Shown here piece after piece: positions 11,004 to 23,764 of a stretch of DNA of 59,112 nucleotides; positions within the stretch are counted from its first letter, which is position 1; each line of letters begins with the position of its first letter. The notes under the pieces were generated by a model. The model ran no database searches. It was not told the origin of the DNA and saw only the letters and a list, made by a program, of their open reading frames with translations. Source of the DNA: Acanthamoeba castellanii str. Neff (Eukaryota; Discosea; Longamoebia; Acanthamoebidae); the NCBI RefSeq assembly GCF_000313135.1, contig NW_004457697.1, positions 20,582 to 79,693 of the forward strand, in the 5' to 3' direction. The translations under genes were made by a program, and so were the position numbers.

Positions 11004-14000
11004 TCAAGAGGAGGAGGAGGGCTTGAGGGTGATCTCCAGGCTCTCGCCGCCCTTCAGGCGCGTCACGTGCTGGTCGCGGCACAGAACGATGTTGGGCAGC
11101 TTGCGCACCCGGTCGATCGACTCCTTGTTCACCTGATATCACACACGTGTGTCAACACGACACACACACGACACGCACGACACGCATACATGTGTGCTGA
11201 ATTGGGTCGTACGTTGAACTCGCTGGCGAGGGCCTCGCGTAGCGCGTCGATGGTCTTACACTCGCGGCTCAGGCTCAGCTCGGAGAAGTCGTCGCCCCAC
11301 TCCGGCAGCTGCGCGCAGCGCACCAGCACCACCAGATCACGGGACTCCCGGTCCTCCTGCTCCTGTGCATAAGCCGCAGCCAGGGCCGCCGCCTCCAGGT
11401 AGTACGCGTAGCGGTTGTGGTCGTCATCGTCGTCATCGTCGGCTGATCGCTCTACGCCGCGCGGTGACGTCACCACCTGCAGCTTGGACAGGCCGCGGGG
11501 CATGACCCGCAGCGGCGGCGTGGGGCTGCTCCCGCAGCTGTGGTGCCGCGGGCTCATTCCGCCGCCGCCGCTGCCACTGGTGGCCGAAATGCTGCCGCTG
11601 ATGCCGGTGCTGCTGTTGCGCATCGGGCTCGGGGCTGGCGGCCCGCGCGGGCTGGTGGCCGCCAGCGAGCCCTTGCGCTTGACCCGCGGCGGCGCTACGA
11701 GACTGCCGCCGCCTGGCTCGTCTTCGCCGTCGCTCTCGTCGTGGGCCACGAGCGAAGGTCGTCGCTGCTTCTCCTTGCCGCTGTTCTTCCTTTTGGTGAC
11801 GAGGGCGGTCGACCTTGGGCGTGTGGGCTCCTCGTCGGTGCTGCTCGACGAGTCGCCGCGTTTGCTCCCCTTCCGCACGCTGCCGCCGCGCTTCTTGCCT
11901 GCGCTCCCGCTGCGCTCTCTAGTCGCCGCCTTAGTCTCCGGTTCATCGCCATGGTCGTCCTCGGCGCCTGCGATGCCCTTCAGGCGCGCGGGTGTCGTCG
12001 TTGTGGTCGTCGTCGTCGCAGCGTCGCCATCGCCATCGCCCTCTTCGCCCTCCTCGCGCGGCGTGCGCGACGCCTTCTTTTTCTTCTTCGCCGTTTTGCT
12101 GTCTTTCCGCCCCGGCGCGTTCCTCTTGCTGGTCATCTGCCCCATATCGTCCGTGATCGCCGGGGCGCCGCCGCGGAACAGCGTCGGCGCTTGCGCGCCC
12201 TGTACAGGCTGGTCCGCGGCTGCGATGAGGCCGGTGGCGGCCGCGAGGCCCTCACCTTCGTCAGTCCGGCGCCCCTTCAGCTCCGGAGCGACCACCGCGG
12301 CCGGCTCGCTCGCGATCCGCTTCCGCACGGCCGCCAGGGCTACATGGCTGAGCGCGTTGGGGTCCGTCTTCCTGTGCGTCGGGCGCGAGGAGCTGGTCTC
12401 TGGTGCGACGGCCGTCGCGTGCACCACGGGCAGCAGCGGCGGCGGCGGATTGCCGGCGTGGAGTTCGACAGCAGCGTCGGCGGCCGTGTGGGCTCGCGGC
12501 TGTGGGCAGTCGGTGGCTTGGCGTTGGCCAGCGGTGGTGCTCTCTTCTGCGGCTGCCGGGGTCGGTGGTGATGGCATGCGGTTGCGGGAGAGCAGGCTCG
12601 GGCGGATCCCCGAGCCGCTGCGGGGAGTCCCGCTCAACGCCAGCGGGGCACCCGAAGAGGCCTCGTCGTCGCTGCTGCTCCCGCTCCCGCTGCTCCCACC
12701 CTGTACCGCGCCCACCTGGCCGCTGTTGCTACCACCGCCGCCCGCGCCGCTGCCGCTGTTGCTGTTGTTGTCGGCGGAGGTTGTGAGGAGGCCCGACGAC
12801 GACGCGCTGGTGACCCACAGCGTCGGCCGCCCGCCGGCGCTGCTGCCGCGGTGATGCCGCTGCAGCGGCGGAGGCGAGGCGTGGCCCACTATGTGGCTGT
12901 CGGCGCCGCGTGGTGAGGTGGAGGGCGACGGGAGCAGGCCGCGCTCCCACTTGGACATCACGTCGGTGCTGCGGCGGCGCCGGGCGTCGAGCGGCGGGGT
13001 CATGCACTGGGCCGACCGCTGGATCTCGGCCGAGAAGCTGTCGTCGCTCCTGGCCTTGCGCGCCTTGGCCTCGCCGCTGCTCTCCCTTTCTCCCTTTTCC
13101 ATGTTGTCTTCCACTCTTTCTCTGTGGCTGCTGACGCCGCCGCCGGTGGTCGTCCGGCGCGGTTGGCGGTCCTCGTCGTCCACCCAGAAGGCCGGATCCA
13201 TGTCGCTCCCCTCCAGCTCGGCCGATGTCGACATGTCGCGCGGCGACGCTGGCGGTGGCGACGCTGTGCCGCTGCTGCTGGTAGTGGTCGCGACCCGAAT
13301 GCGGCTGCCGTGCAGCTGCTGCTGCCGATTACTGCCCGCCAACGGTACTGCGCCGCTGGCCTGGTTGTGGTTGTGGTTGTGATGGAGGTGGTGGAAGAGC
13401 TGGCGCGAGCTGCCGGACTCGACCCGGTCGAGGCGGTCGCGCTCCCGCTCGGACCGCTCGCGCTCGCGGTCGGTGAGCAGCGTCGGCCGCTTGACCGGCG
13501 TGGGCACGAACTGGGCGCTGCCGCTGCCGTCGCGCAGGGGCGAGCCGGAGCCGTCGCCAGATATGGAGAACTTGACGGTGGGCACGCGGGCGGCGTGGGT
13601 GATGACCGAGCTGGTCGAGCCGGTGCCAGAGTCGGCGGTGGCGAGGGTGGCGCGCCGCGGCAGATCGGCCACGACCGGGGGCCGCTTGGTCGGCAGCTTG
13701 TTGGATGTCGACAGCCGCGTGCCCACCGTGCTGGTCACCAGCAGGTCCTCTTCTCCGGCCCATTCGAAGCTGTCACCATTCGCCATTTCCTGTTCCACTC
13801 CAGTGAGGCAAAAGAACGAAAACGAAGAGCAAAAAAAAAGGACGAAGAGAATTGGGGGGGGGGGTGAAGTACCGAACGGGCGGGAGGGATGGCGACCTGA
13901 GAGATGGGCGGCAGGTTGAAGAAGGAGGGCCGGCGCGTGATCTCCCACACGAGGATGGAGGGTTCGCTCGGCGATACGCTCCACACCGCAGCCGACGACA

Positions 14001-17000
14001 CCTGGATCATGGTGCTCAACAGGGTCGCCTCCGTGCTGATCTTCCCGCGGTACTTGAGCGTCTGCGTTCCCCACACAATTGTGTCAACGCTTGTGCAGAC
14101 GCGACACGACACGACCAACGACACGACATGCACGGCACGCGCAACAGTGCGGTTGAAAGAGGAGGTACCGTGGAGTGCCAGAGATAGATGCCCAGCGGCC
14201 CGCAGCCCCACACGTGATTCTTGACGCGCACCAGGCACGTAACCTTCCCGTCCACGCGCAGGGTCTGGGCCCGCTTCGCCGAGCCGCGCACTGACTCCCA
14301 TATGTGCACGCAGTTGTCGTCCGACGTGGTCCACACCCGCCCGCCGGTGTAGACCATCGACGTGGGACCACGGTTGGGCACGGCCACGCGCTCCCTTGGC
14401 GCGCTGGCCAGCGACTTGCGGGTGTACTTGTCCTTGGACTTGAGTACGATGATCTCCCTGTCCCTGGTGCCCAGCCAGAGGGCCGAAGGCACGGCGACCA
14501 GGGAGACCACGGCCGTACCTATGCTTGCAGTGGACTTCAGCGCCATCTAGTAGATCCGCGGAGAAAGAGCATTAGAACATTCACACGACACACACGACAC
14601 ACACACACACACACGATCCCAGAGTGAGGGTACCGAGCGAGCGTTCCACAGACAGAGCTTGGTGTCGTCGCCGGAGGATACCACGAGCGAGCTCTTCCGC
14701 CCTAGAAACGAGGCCGAGTTGGCCCCGCTCTGCACCTCGGCCAGGCAGCGCAGCGACTTGGTGTGGCCGATCAGCTTCTTGACGAACGTTTGATCCTTGG
14801 CGTTCCAAACGCAGATCGCGCCGTCGTCGAGAGCCGCCCACACGCGGTTCTCCACCAGGATCAGCGCATTGACCTGTACGCCGCCGTGGACCTGCTTGGC
14901 GCTGGTGATCGGCCGCCCCGGCTCCCCCTGCGACGTGTTCCATACGGTGAGGGAGCCGTCGTCGGCCGCGCCCCACACGCTCCACTGCCGTAGCTCCTGC
15001 TCTTTGGACTCCCGCCCAAGCACGCCGCTGCCGCCCGCGCCGGCGCCGGCGTTGGTGTAGGGCACCAGGAGCAGGCACCGGATGACGTCGTGCGTCGCGA
15101 TGGCCTCCTTGCACTGCACAAAGTCGCAGATCACATTGGTCGGTACGTGGCCGCCGCTGCCGCTGCTGTCGAGAGTCAACGCGTGACTGGCCGTCGTTGT
15201 CGTCGCCGCCGCTTGCGCGGGCTCGTCTCGCACGTGGCCCGCGTTGCCTTCGTGGCCGTCAGCCGAGCTCGAGCCCGCGGTGGGGGCTGGTCGCAGCGTG
15301 GCGGCCTCCGCCTGGGTCAGGCCACCCGCCCAGCTGGGCTGCCGCTGTGTCTGGGGCTGGGGCGACGAGCCGTCAGGCGTGCTGAGCACCGGCGCGCGCA
15401 GGGGGTTCATTCGCACGACCTCCTTCTCCTCGGCCTCCTTCCCCGCCTTCTTGCCGCCGGCCTTACCACCGCCGGGCTCGTCGTCGGCCAGGTCTCGCTC
15501 GCGGCTCTCCTTCTTGCTGGACCAGCCGGCAGCGCCGCGCGGCTTCCCGCCCGGCTGCTTGCTGGGCGACGCAGGCAGCGAGCTGGCCGCGAGGCTGCTG
15601 CTGATCACCGGCTGTGCGGTGGCGGCCGACTGTGAGTACCGCCGCTGGGCGGCCACCAGGTCGAACGGCGGCGACACGTTGAACGGATCGACCACCGAGT
15701 CCTGTCTGTGGTAGGCGGTGCTGTGCTTGCGGTTGACCACCTTGCGCGCGCTCTGCAGCTTGTTGATGAGCTTGTCCATCTTCCAGCCGGGCGGCACGGT
15801 CGCCAGGAACGGGTGCTTCAGCAGCTCGGCGGCGCTGGGCCGCTGCTCCTTGGTCTTGTTGAGGCAGACCGAGATGAAGTCGACAAACTCCTCCGACCAG
15901 TTCCAGGGGTCGTCCAGGTTGGGGCTCGCATCCATACATATCTTGACGATGGCCTGTACCGCGTAGGTCCATTAAATAAATATTAAGAATAAATGTTACA
16001 ATTATAAAAGATGGAGATATATAGAAAAAAGTTTGTGTGTTTGTATGTTTTTCTGATGTGTGGCGTACCCGCGCGGGGTGGAGGTTATAGTAGGGCGGGC
16101 GGCCCTGGGCCATCTGGATGGCGGTGATGCCGACCGACCAGATGTCGGACTTGACGTCGCTGGTGTCGCCGTCAAGCATCTCCGGAGCCATGAAGAGCGG
16201 CGTGCCCATGATCGCGTTGTAGCCGAACGAGGCCGTGCGCAGCTGGGCCGCCGTGCCAAAGTCGGCGATCTTGGGAATGCCGTCGGCCGTTAGCAGGATG
16301 TTACCCGCCTTGAGATCACTGTAATGATGTTGTTCGTGTGTGTGTGTGTGTGTGTGTGTGGTGGCGGTTTGTTCAGTGCTTGCGCTTGCGCGAGACTGTG
16401 ATGATTGACACGGTCTGTACCGGTGAATGATCTTCTTGTAGTGGAGGTAGACGAGGCCGGAGACGACGGATTTGAGAATGTAGGCGATGTCCTCCTCGCA
16501 CAGCCCGATACTGCCCTCCTCCTCGCCCTCACTGTCGGCCAGCAGGCTCATCGCGTCTTGCACGGACCCGAGCCCGCAGTACTCCATCATGATCTGTGCC
16601 AGCGGTGGTCAGCAGCCGCCGCGAACCGTTCAGCGAACCGTGACGTCGGCAGGGGGCGAAGGACGTACCCAGAGACAGTTCTTGCGGAAGCACGAACTGA
16701 AGTAGGACACGATGTGGGTGCTTCGGCAGGTCTTGAGCACGTCGATCTCCTTCATCAGCTGCCGCGACTCCTGCTGCGAGATGCCGTCCAGGTTGATGCA
16801 TTTGATCGCCATCAGGAAGTCCGTCTCCTTGTGCTTGGCCTTGTACACTTTGCCGTAAGCTCTGGACGTGTCGGTGTCGAAATCAGTCGTGATAATAAAT
16901 AAATAAAAAATAAGTGACAATAATTATTGGTACCCTTGGCCGAGCTTGGCAGAGAACTCGAACTGGCTGACGGGATCGCCGCCGGTCCACTCCCACCGGA

Positions 17001-18771
17001 AGTCGATGTTCATCTGGCGTGCGTTGGCCGGCGAGATGATGATGGTGCCACCGCCGTCGTCATCGAGATCGCCGCGGCCGGTCTGCGAGGCCGCCTTGCG
17101 CGCGTCGGACACGCTCCGCTTGCGCCGAATGCGGTAGGTGGCGTGGCCCTGGGCCGCATCGGCCCCGATCAGTCGCTTCTGGAACGCGGCGAACCAGGAC
17201 GGCTGCGCCGGCTGCGGGCTCGACGGCGACGATGCCATGAGGGGTTCCTCCTCCTCGGTCGTCTCGTCATCGTCGTCGTCCGTCGCCGCGCCCAAGAAGT
17301 GGCTCCAGCTGATGCTCCGCGTGCGCTTGCGGTGCACCGGAACGGCGTCTCGGGCCAGACGCTCCAGCTCCGGGTGATAGACTGCCGCTGACTCGCCTCC
17401 CGCGGGCCTTTCGGGCGCCGCGGCGGCGGCGGCCGGCACGTCGATGCGGGGCGACGGCTCCGGGAGTACCACGCCCAGGCCCGGGCCGCCGCTGGCCGCC
17501 AGCGGCATGTCCTCGCCGAGCAGCTTCATGAGCTTGGTGTGCGATCGCTCGGGCACCACGCCCAGCACCTTCTGGATCTTGGTCTTCTGCCGCTCGGGCA
17601 GGTTGTCCCAGTTGTGGCTGTCGTTGTGGCTGTGGGCGTGCGCGTGGCTGTGGGGCTGCCGCATGGAGAGGCTGCGCTCGGAGATGCTGCCCGAGGCTCC
17701 GAGGAGCGGGTCCTGGTGGTGGCGGTGGTGGCCGTTACCGGCTGGTGGGTCGCCGGTGGGCGACGAGACAGTCGAGGCGTGGATGCGGCTGCGGGAGAGG
17801 TAGTCTCTGTCGCTGAGCGAGCCGGTGGACACCGGACCCGCGTTGTGGCTGGCGACGGCCTGCTGCGTGTGGATGAGTGGGACCTTGGGCCGGCCCGCGC
17901 CGCTGCCGCCGCCGCCGATGAGGTTACTGGTCTTGGCTGCCACGAGGTGGGCCAGCTCCCGCGGCGAGAGCTTGTCCGCCGCCACCTTGCCCGCCTTGCG
18001 CTCCTTCGTCTTGCCCTTCTTGCCCTTGTCCTTCGCCTTCTTCGCCTTTTTGTTGGCCTTCTTGCTGTCCTTGATCGTGGGCGCGCCGCTGCCGCTTTCC
18101 TTCTTCTTCCCGGGCTTGCCGCCGCTGGCTTCTTGCTGCGGGGGTTGCTGGTGGTGGTGCAGCTCGTCCCACTCGCCGGCGGTCTCCGGGGTGAAGCTTA
18201 CGAGCGAGTCCACGGCCTCCAGGGAGTCCACCGAGGGGCACGTCCCGCTCTCGAACTCGGTCGAGGTCTCCCCCGAGTGCGAGGCGGGCGGCGTGGTGCC
18301 CTCAATGTGGTCCAGCACGAACACGCCCCTCTCGTGCTGGTGCCCGTGACACTCCTCGTCGTCCTCCACCTCCTCCACCTCCTGCTCTTCGTCGTAGGCC
18401 GCGACCGCCTTCTCCTCGAGGGCCGGGAGGAGGTTGAAGCTGTCACTCGCTGTCTCGGCCGTTTCGATGGCCACGATCTCCCAGTCATCTTCTGTCACGG
18501 GCTTGTCGGCCAGCTCGGCGAAGTCGTTGGCGGGGTGGACCACCCACTTGGCCCCCTCGACCCCGATGTCCTCCTCGGTGTCGCGCTTGAGCGAGTAGTC
18601 CTTGCTTCGCCGGATGAAAAGGGCGATCGGCGGGCCGATGCGCGAGACGGGGAGCGTACACGACGCGGAGAAGGGACCCAGATCCCCGTCCATCGGCCGC
18701 GGCGGATCCGAGTAGCTTCTCCCGCGCGACCGCGAGCGCGCCCTCAGCATCGTCACTTCCTCTTCCATCAT
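11004..18771 (-). CDS. STE20-type protein kinase fused to a WD-like beta-propeller
   Basis: Nine exons (16934-18771, 16669-16861, 16421-16593, 16069-16318, 14634-15953, 14169-14546, 13873-14061, 11213-13789, 11004-11132) close to 2348 residues. A 600-residue disordered Lys/Glu/Ser/His-rich N-terminus leads into a complete Ser/Thr kinase domain: GQGAYGKVYKA, MAIKC lysine, HRDLKAGNILL, ADFGTAAQL, GTPLFMAPEML, DIWSVGITAIQMA, with the STE20/MST look. Then at least six propeller blades are readable (SVWGAADDGSLTVWN, VWAALDDGAICVWN, VVSSGDDTKLCLWN, VWTTSDDNCVHIWE, VWGCGPLGIYLW, VWSVSPSEPSILVWE). About 850 residues of Ser/Gly/Arg-rich sequence follow. A final small domain (IDALREALASEF, DRVRKLPNIVLCRD, GESLEITLK) resembles, from memory, the C-terminal domain of ANKRD40-type proteins. 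All catalytic residues are present, so an active cytosolic signalling kinase is expected. Confidence 0.85.
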
Positions 18772-19913
18772 CTTTCCCGCTCTCTCTCTCTCTCTTTCCT
18801 CCTCTTCTCTTTGCACTGTCTATGGTCGCCCCCAATCTCTTCCTTTTTCAAACAATCTCTTCCCCTTCTTCTCGTCTATCTTTTCGTTTGAGGAGTTGAT
18901 GGTGGTGTGTGGTGTGCGGTGGATCAGTCGCTGCGGCTCAGCGCCCTCATCGTCTCCGCGCCTTAATGCTTATGTTCACTCCCGGCAGCCCTGGGCGTGT
19001 GTTGCGTGTGTTCGATTCACCTTGTTGTCTCCTGGTGTTGCCTGCGGCCATTTGCGCCCCACACGCCCCAGGTCCCTAATAGCAACACTCAAGGTCAGAG
19101 GTGTCCGAGATTAGAGGAACACGTGCGCGACCACATCAAAGTACCTTCGCCTTCCTTTTCGGATCACGCACGGCAACCAAAAACACCACTCGTGGCTGGT
19201 GGCCTTCTCCTTTCCTGTTGTTCCTTGCGCAACACACGCCAATCTCGCGAGATCCTAGGCTCCGCCTATCGCCCCACATCTCTCCTGTTGATGATGATGG
19301 TAGTCAGTACTCGGGTCGGGTGGTGGCAAAACATAAAATGAAAGGTAGGTCGGACATCCACTCGCTCCATCCCACACCCAACCCTTGGCATTACGGTGTA
19401 AAGGAACGGTCATCAACGCGTTGCGCCAGACCATGCAACGGCCCCGAGGGGCGATGCAGGCACTGTGTGCGCAACGCAGCACTTCGCGCTCAGGAGCAAG
19501 GGACAGGCGTCATCATCCATACCCAGTGGGCTCGTCTTGTTTAAGGGATACAAGACTATAGACTCAATACTATGGAATATGATCCTGAAGAGTACGGTCT
19601 ACTCCTCACAAGGCGGGCGCGGCCTACTTGAAGCTCGCTCCGCCCCTGCCGGCGGGCGAATGTGGGACTGGAAAGGAAAGTTGAGAAATGTGTCGACAAG
19701 CGCAGCAGCGCATCGAGCAGCAGACCAACACGAGATGGGCGAAAGATTGGCAGAGGGTAGGCACCAGAATTGATAGATGGAGCACCATCGATGGTAGCAT
19801 CTTGCTTCGTTGTGCGCAGGTTGGCTGAGTGCATAAAATCAAGAAAAAGGAATAAGAGAAAGCAAAAAGAAAAGTAGAATTTAAAATAATTTGTGCCACA
19901 GAGGAAGAAAGGC
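18772..19913. other. divergent intergenic region
   Basis: The 1.1 kb between the kinase-propeller gene and ALG10 must hold both promoters. I see CT-rich tracts near the kinase start and AT-rich sequence just before ALG10, but no coding exon, RNA gene or mobile element. Confidence 0.5.
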
Positions 19914-22102
19914 ATGGGGGCGTGGTGGGTCGGCACCCTCTTGCTGGGCGGCTACGCTGCACTGGCAGGCATCACCGACCACTACGTTGGGAGCCAACCC
20001 TACATGGTATTATTATTATTTCCCTACGCCGTGCCCCCCCCCCAATGCCACTAAGCGAGGGTTGGTTTCGTGACGTGCCCTCTAGGACGAGTTGTTTCAT
20101 GTGCCACAGACCGAGCGCTACTGCCGGGGCGAGTTCTGGGTCTGGGACCCCATGATCACCACCTTTCCCGGACTGTACGTCGCACCACACACACACCGCC
20201 TGCACCGTGTCATAGCCATCGTAACACATGGTGTTTGCAGGTACTTTATCTTCGCACTTCTGTTCAAGGTGGCCGACGCCGTGCGACAAGCAGCGGGCCT
20301 CCACCATAACTACGGCGCTTGGTCCCTCTGCTCGGTGGAGGCCATGCGCGGCATGAACACGCTCTTCGGCGTGCTCAACTTCTTCCTCTTCTACCAACTG
20401 GTGGCCATGCTCTATCATCATAACCAGACCTCCTCCTCGCTGCGTGCTGGTCGCGGCTATCGATCGGCACAGCGCGTGCTGATGGCTCTGCTGCCGCACC
20501 TATTCCCCGTCCAGTTCTTCTTCTACTTCCTCTACTACACCGACACTGTCTCGACCTTCTTCGTGTTTCTGTGCTACTACCTCTCCCTCTGCGACAGAAC
20601 CACACTCAGCGGCTTGGTACGTTCACACTTTTGACGTGACGAGGCGCGTTGCACCAATGGTGCGGCGTTGGGCCATTCTTGGCTGACCGTGTGCCCGCGT
20701 GTGCGATGTATGATCCAGGTGGGATTCCTCGCAGTCGCCTGCCGACAGACCAACATCGTGTGGGTGTGCTTCATCGCCTTCTCCATGGTGTTGCGCCAAT
20801 ATTACAAGAGCCGCGGTGGCAGCGACGGTGCCGCCAGCACGCTAGGTACTCCTGTGCACACTGGCCTTCGATTGCGCGTGAATGCGTGGCCAACTGACGA
20901 AGCGCAATCGTTTGTTCAGGTTTGCTCCGCTTTGCTGTGCAAAATAGTCGATCCATCTGCGCGCGGCTATGGACCTTCCTGGTGCTCGCGGCCTCGTTTC
21001 TCGTCTTCGTGTACCTCAACGAAGGCATCGTCATTGGTACCGATTCCCTTGTGTCGAGCGTCATTTTCCAACTGAGCATCCACGAATCTCACATTCTGTT
21101 CTCTCCCCCCCCCACGATGTATCAAGGCGACCGCACTCAGCACAGCCCGCGCTTGCACTTTGTGCAGTTGTTCTACTTCCTCGCCTTTACCGCGGCGTGG
21201 GTTTGGCCGCGACTGCTCCTCGGCGTGGTTGGCGGAGTCCGACGACGCGGATGGTCCGTCATTGTGAAGCACAACGCCGTGCATTTTGTGATCGGAGCGG
21301 TCGCAACCCTCCCGATCATACTCTACTTGATTCACAACTACACGTATGGCCACACACACACGACACACACACACACACACCGATGCACGTGCTAACCCGC
21401 GTGATCTGAACAGGTATGCGCATCCCTACCTCCTTGCGGACAATCGTCACTACCCCTTCTACGTGTGGAAGAACTTCTTTAGAAGAAACGAGAACTTCAA
21501 GTACGCCTACTCTCTCGTTTACTACGCGGCCGGCTTCGCCCTGTGGAAGCTACTCGGTACGCACCTACACCACCTCTTCTTCACGACACGTCAGCTTGTC
21601 TTATGATCCGAGTCAGCTCTTTTGGTTGCTAACTCGATCGCTGCATTCTTCTCATTCCTACGGCACAGGCACCAAGGTCTCGCCGCTCTGGCGCTTGGCC
21701 TACTTCGCCTGCACGGCGGTGGTGCTCGTGCCGGCTTCGCTGCTCGAGTTCCGCTACTTCATCATCCCTTTCCTCTTCCTTCTCCTGCACACCATGCCTT
21801 CGGCGCCCGGCCTGATCGACGCTTCCGTGTGCTGCGCCTCCTCTTCCTCCTCCTCTGCACGGCACACGGCAACGTGCACGAAGGACGGCAGCGGCGGCAG
21901 AGCGGGACAGGGCCGGGGAGAGAAGGACCGGCGAAAGAAGCCCAGAAGCGACGGCGCCGGAGCGCTGCTCGACAAGGCGAACCTGGCGTGCCTCGCGGTC
22001 GAGTGCCTCACCTTCGTGGCCGTCAACGCGGCCACGCTGTACATCTTCGCGCTACGGCCCTTCGCCTGGCCATCGGGCGAAGTGGCACGCATCATGTGGT
22101 GA
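19914..22102 (+). CDS. ALG10: ALG10/DIE2 alpha-1,2-glucosyltransferase
   Basis: Eight exons (19914-20006, 20086-20174, 20241-20616, 20719-20845, 20920-21036, 21127-21343, 21414-21556, 21669-22102) give 531 residues. Family signatures are unmistakable: PYMDELFHVPQTERYC, WDPMITTFPGLY, ACRQTNIVWVCF, HPYLLADNRHYPFYVWK and LEFRYFIIPFL. ALG10 adds the third, terminal glucose to the dolichol-linked oligosaccharide in the ER lumen (dolichyl-P-glucose donor), the step that makes the glycan a preferred substrate for oligosaccharyltransferase. The protein is strongly hydrophobic throughout, with about ten or more membrane spans. Between the last spans is an unusual hydrophilic insert of about 50 residues (CCASSSSSSARH, then GRGEKDRRKKPRSDG) that is not typical of the family as I know it. 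Confidence 0.95.
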
Positions 22103-22551
22103 TTATCCTGATTGGGGTCAGGGAGGTGGATCAACCCAAGAGTTCGACTCACTTCCACTTGGGATCCCAAGTATAACACTTCATTGGATTGCCTCCTTCA
22201 ACATCTCAACGAGCGAGCTACGACGGCCGCGGCTGTCACTTCAGCTCTGCGCCAGCTCTTGGCCCACTGAAATTCAGGCCAAGACCCCATTTCCCGAGAA
22301 TTTCTTTCTTTCCCGACCCGGGTACGGCAGGCAACGTACCATGCGGCGGCAAGCAAGCATTGCCCACGGTCGGCGCCTCTTGTTCAGTCATTGCTTGCCA
22401 ATTGCTTCACGCACACCACAAGGTACCACGCATCTTCTCTTGCATCTTTTCCCTCCCTGTTCATGGTTCCGACCGCATCTCTTGATGAATCTCAGTTTTA
22501 GAAAGATTTAATTGCTTAATCAATCGGCCTACAGGCATCGTACACAGAACA
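22103..22551. other. intergenic region between ALG10 and the GGCT-like gene
   Basis: No exon with plausible splice signals and no RNA gene is visible in these 449 nt. Polypyrimidine-rich stretches occur and the 3' end should carry the promoter of the next gene. Confidence 0.4.
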
Positions 22552-23471
22552 ATGAGCTCGGCCACTACTGTTGTTCCCTTTCCCGCGGGACACCGCGTCT
22601 TCGTCTACGGTTCGCTCCGACCAGACATCAACGCCAGCATTCACCAGCGATTCATGGGCAAGTGCATCCCGGTTGGACCAGCTTACTACCAAGGTACCCA
22701 CGCCCTCCTCCGTGTCGCCCTCCAAGGGCGAGCACTTCACGACGTCAGATGAAACATCAAACATCACCTTCCACACCCACCTGTGCTTCACACTTCAGAC
22801 GGCGTCTCGTCGTCCGTTCTGTGAACAACACACCAAGCGGACACCAAGTGGCCACATGACCGTCCCAAGTGCTTGGTCCTGATGCGAGGCCTTGACTGAG
22901 TCGTGACCGTCCTCGACGGCCATTCATCCCTCCCGCCAGGACGCATGTATATCGTCGACAAGCGCACGGAAGAGGAGCAGCTGCTGGGCCTGAAGGAGAC
23001 CACCGACGTGTCGGTCCCGTCCGAGGTGCGGAAGTACCCGGCCGTCGTGCCTTCCGACGATCCCGCCGAGCGTGTACGTGCTCTCTGCCTGCCTTGTGTG
23101 GTCCTTGCATTTGGTGATCGTGACATCGCTTCGTGTTTGGTGATGCTGATGCTGATGTTGATGATGATCTTCATCAGGTGCATGGCATGCTCTTCGATGT
23201 GCCCGATGAGCACAGAGACGAGGTGCTGCGAGGATTGGACGAGTACGAGGATGCGGTGGGCATCCCCGAGGGCCTCGCCGAGTACCGACGGGACCGCGTC
23301 ACCGTGCGCATGGGCCAGGGTCACGTCCACGAGAACGTGGAGGTCGAGAGCTGGATGTACGTGTGGGCCAGAGAGGTCCACACGCTCGCGCGAGTGCACG
23401 ACGGCGACTACCGATCGGTCTACGTCCTGCGCGCCGACGCGGAGGAGAGCGCGTCGCTGCCCCAAGCGTGA
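22552..23471 (+). CDS. AIG2-like / gamma-glutamylcyclotransferase-fold protein
   Basis: Three exons (22552-22693, 22940-23073, 23178-23471) give 189 residues. The N-terminal HRVFVYGSLRPD carries the diagnostic YGSL loop of the gamma-glutamylcyclotransferase fold, and RGLDEYEDAVG supplies the LDxYE acidic motif that contains the catalytic Glu in this superfamily. The size fits the AIG2-like group. The likely role is cyclisation of a gamma-glutamyl compound (glutathione or gamma-glutamylamine turnover) in the cytosol, but the exact substrate is unknown. Confidence 0.8.
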
Positions 23472-23764
23472 CTGCTGGCACAGAAGAAGGCTGGTGTTCA
23501 TTTCCTCTCTTTTGTTTTTTGCGCAAATGAAAAGGTTTCGCAAACCCAAAACCAAAATGCGAAATGAAATGAATTTCTTTTGTCTTGGCAAAACGGCTCG
23601 CGCAAACCAAGCCCGCAGGAGAAAATCAAATTCACTTCTTCATCTGGAACGCGGGGCCGCGTCTGTCTCCATCGAATCTTCGCAAGACCACCAATCGCTT
23701 CTCCTGCTGGCTTGAATTGTGTAAAAAAAAAAAACATTACGTGCGGCGGTGATCGGTGCGGACA

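Noticed and set aside
17539..18891. 450-codon plus-strand frame opposite the kinase N-terminus
   Set aside because: Same GC-mirror effect; it reads through the kinase gene's start region and CT-rich leader.
19005..19030. tRNA gene suggested by TGTTCGATTC
   Set aside because: Flanks cannot form a T-arm and no cloverleaf is possible.
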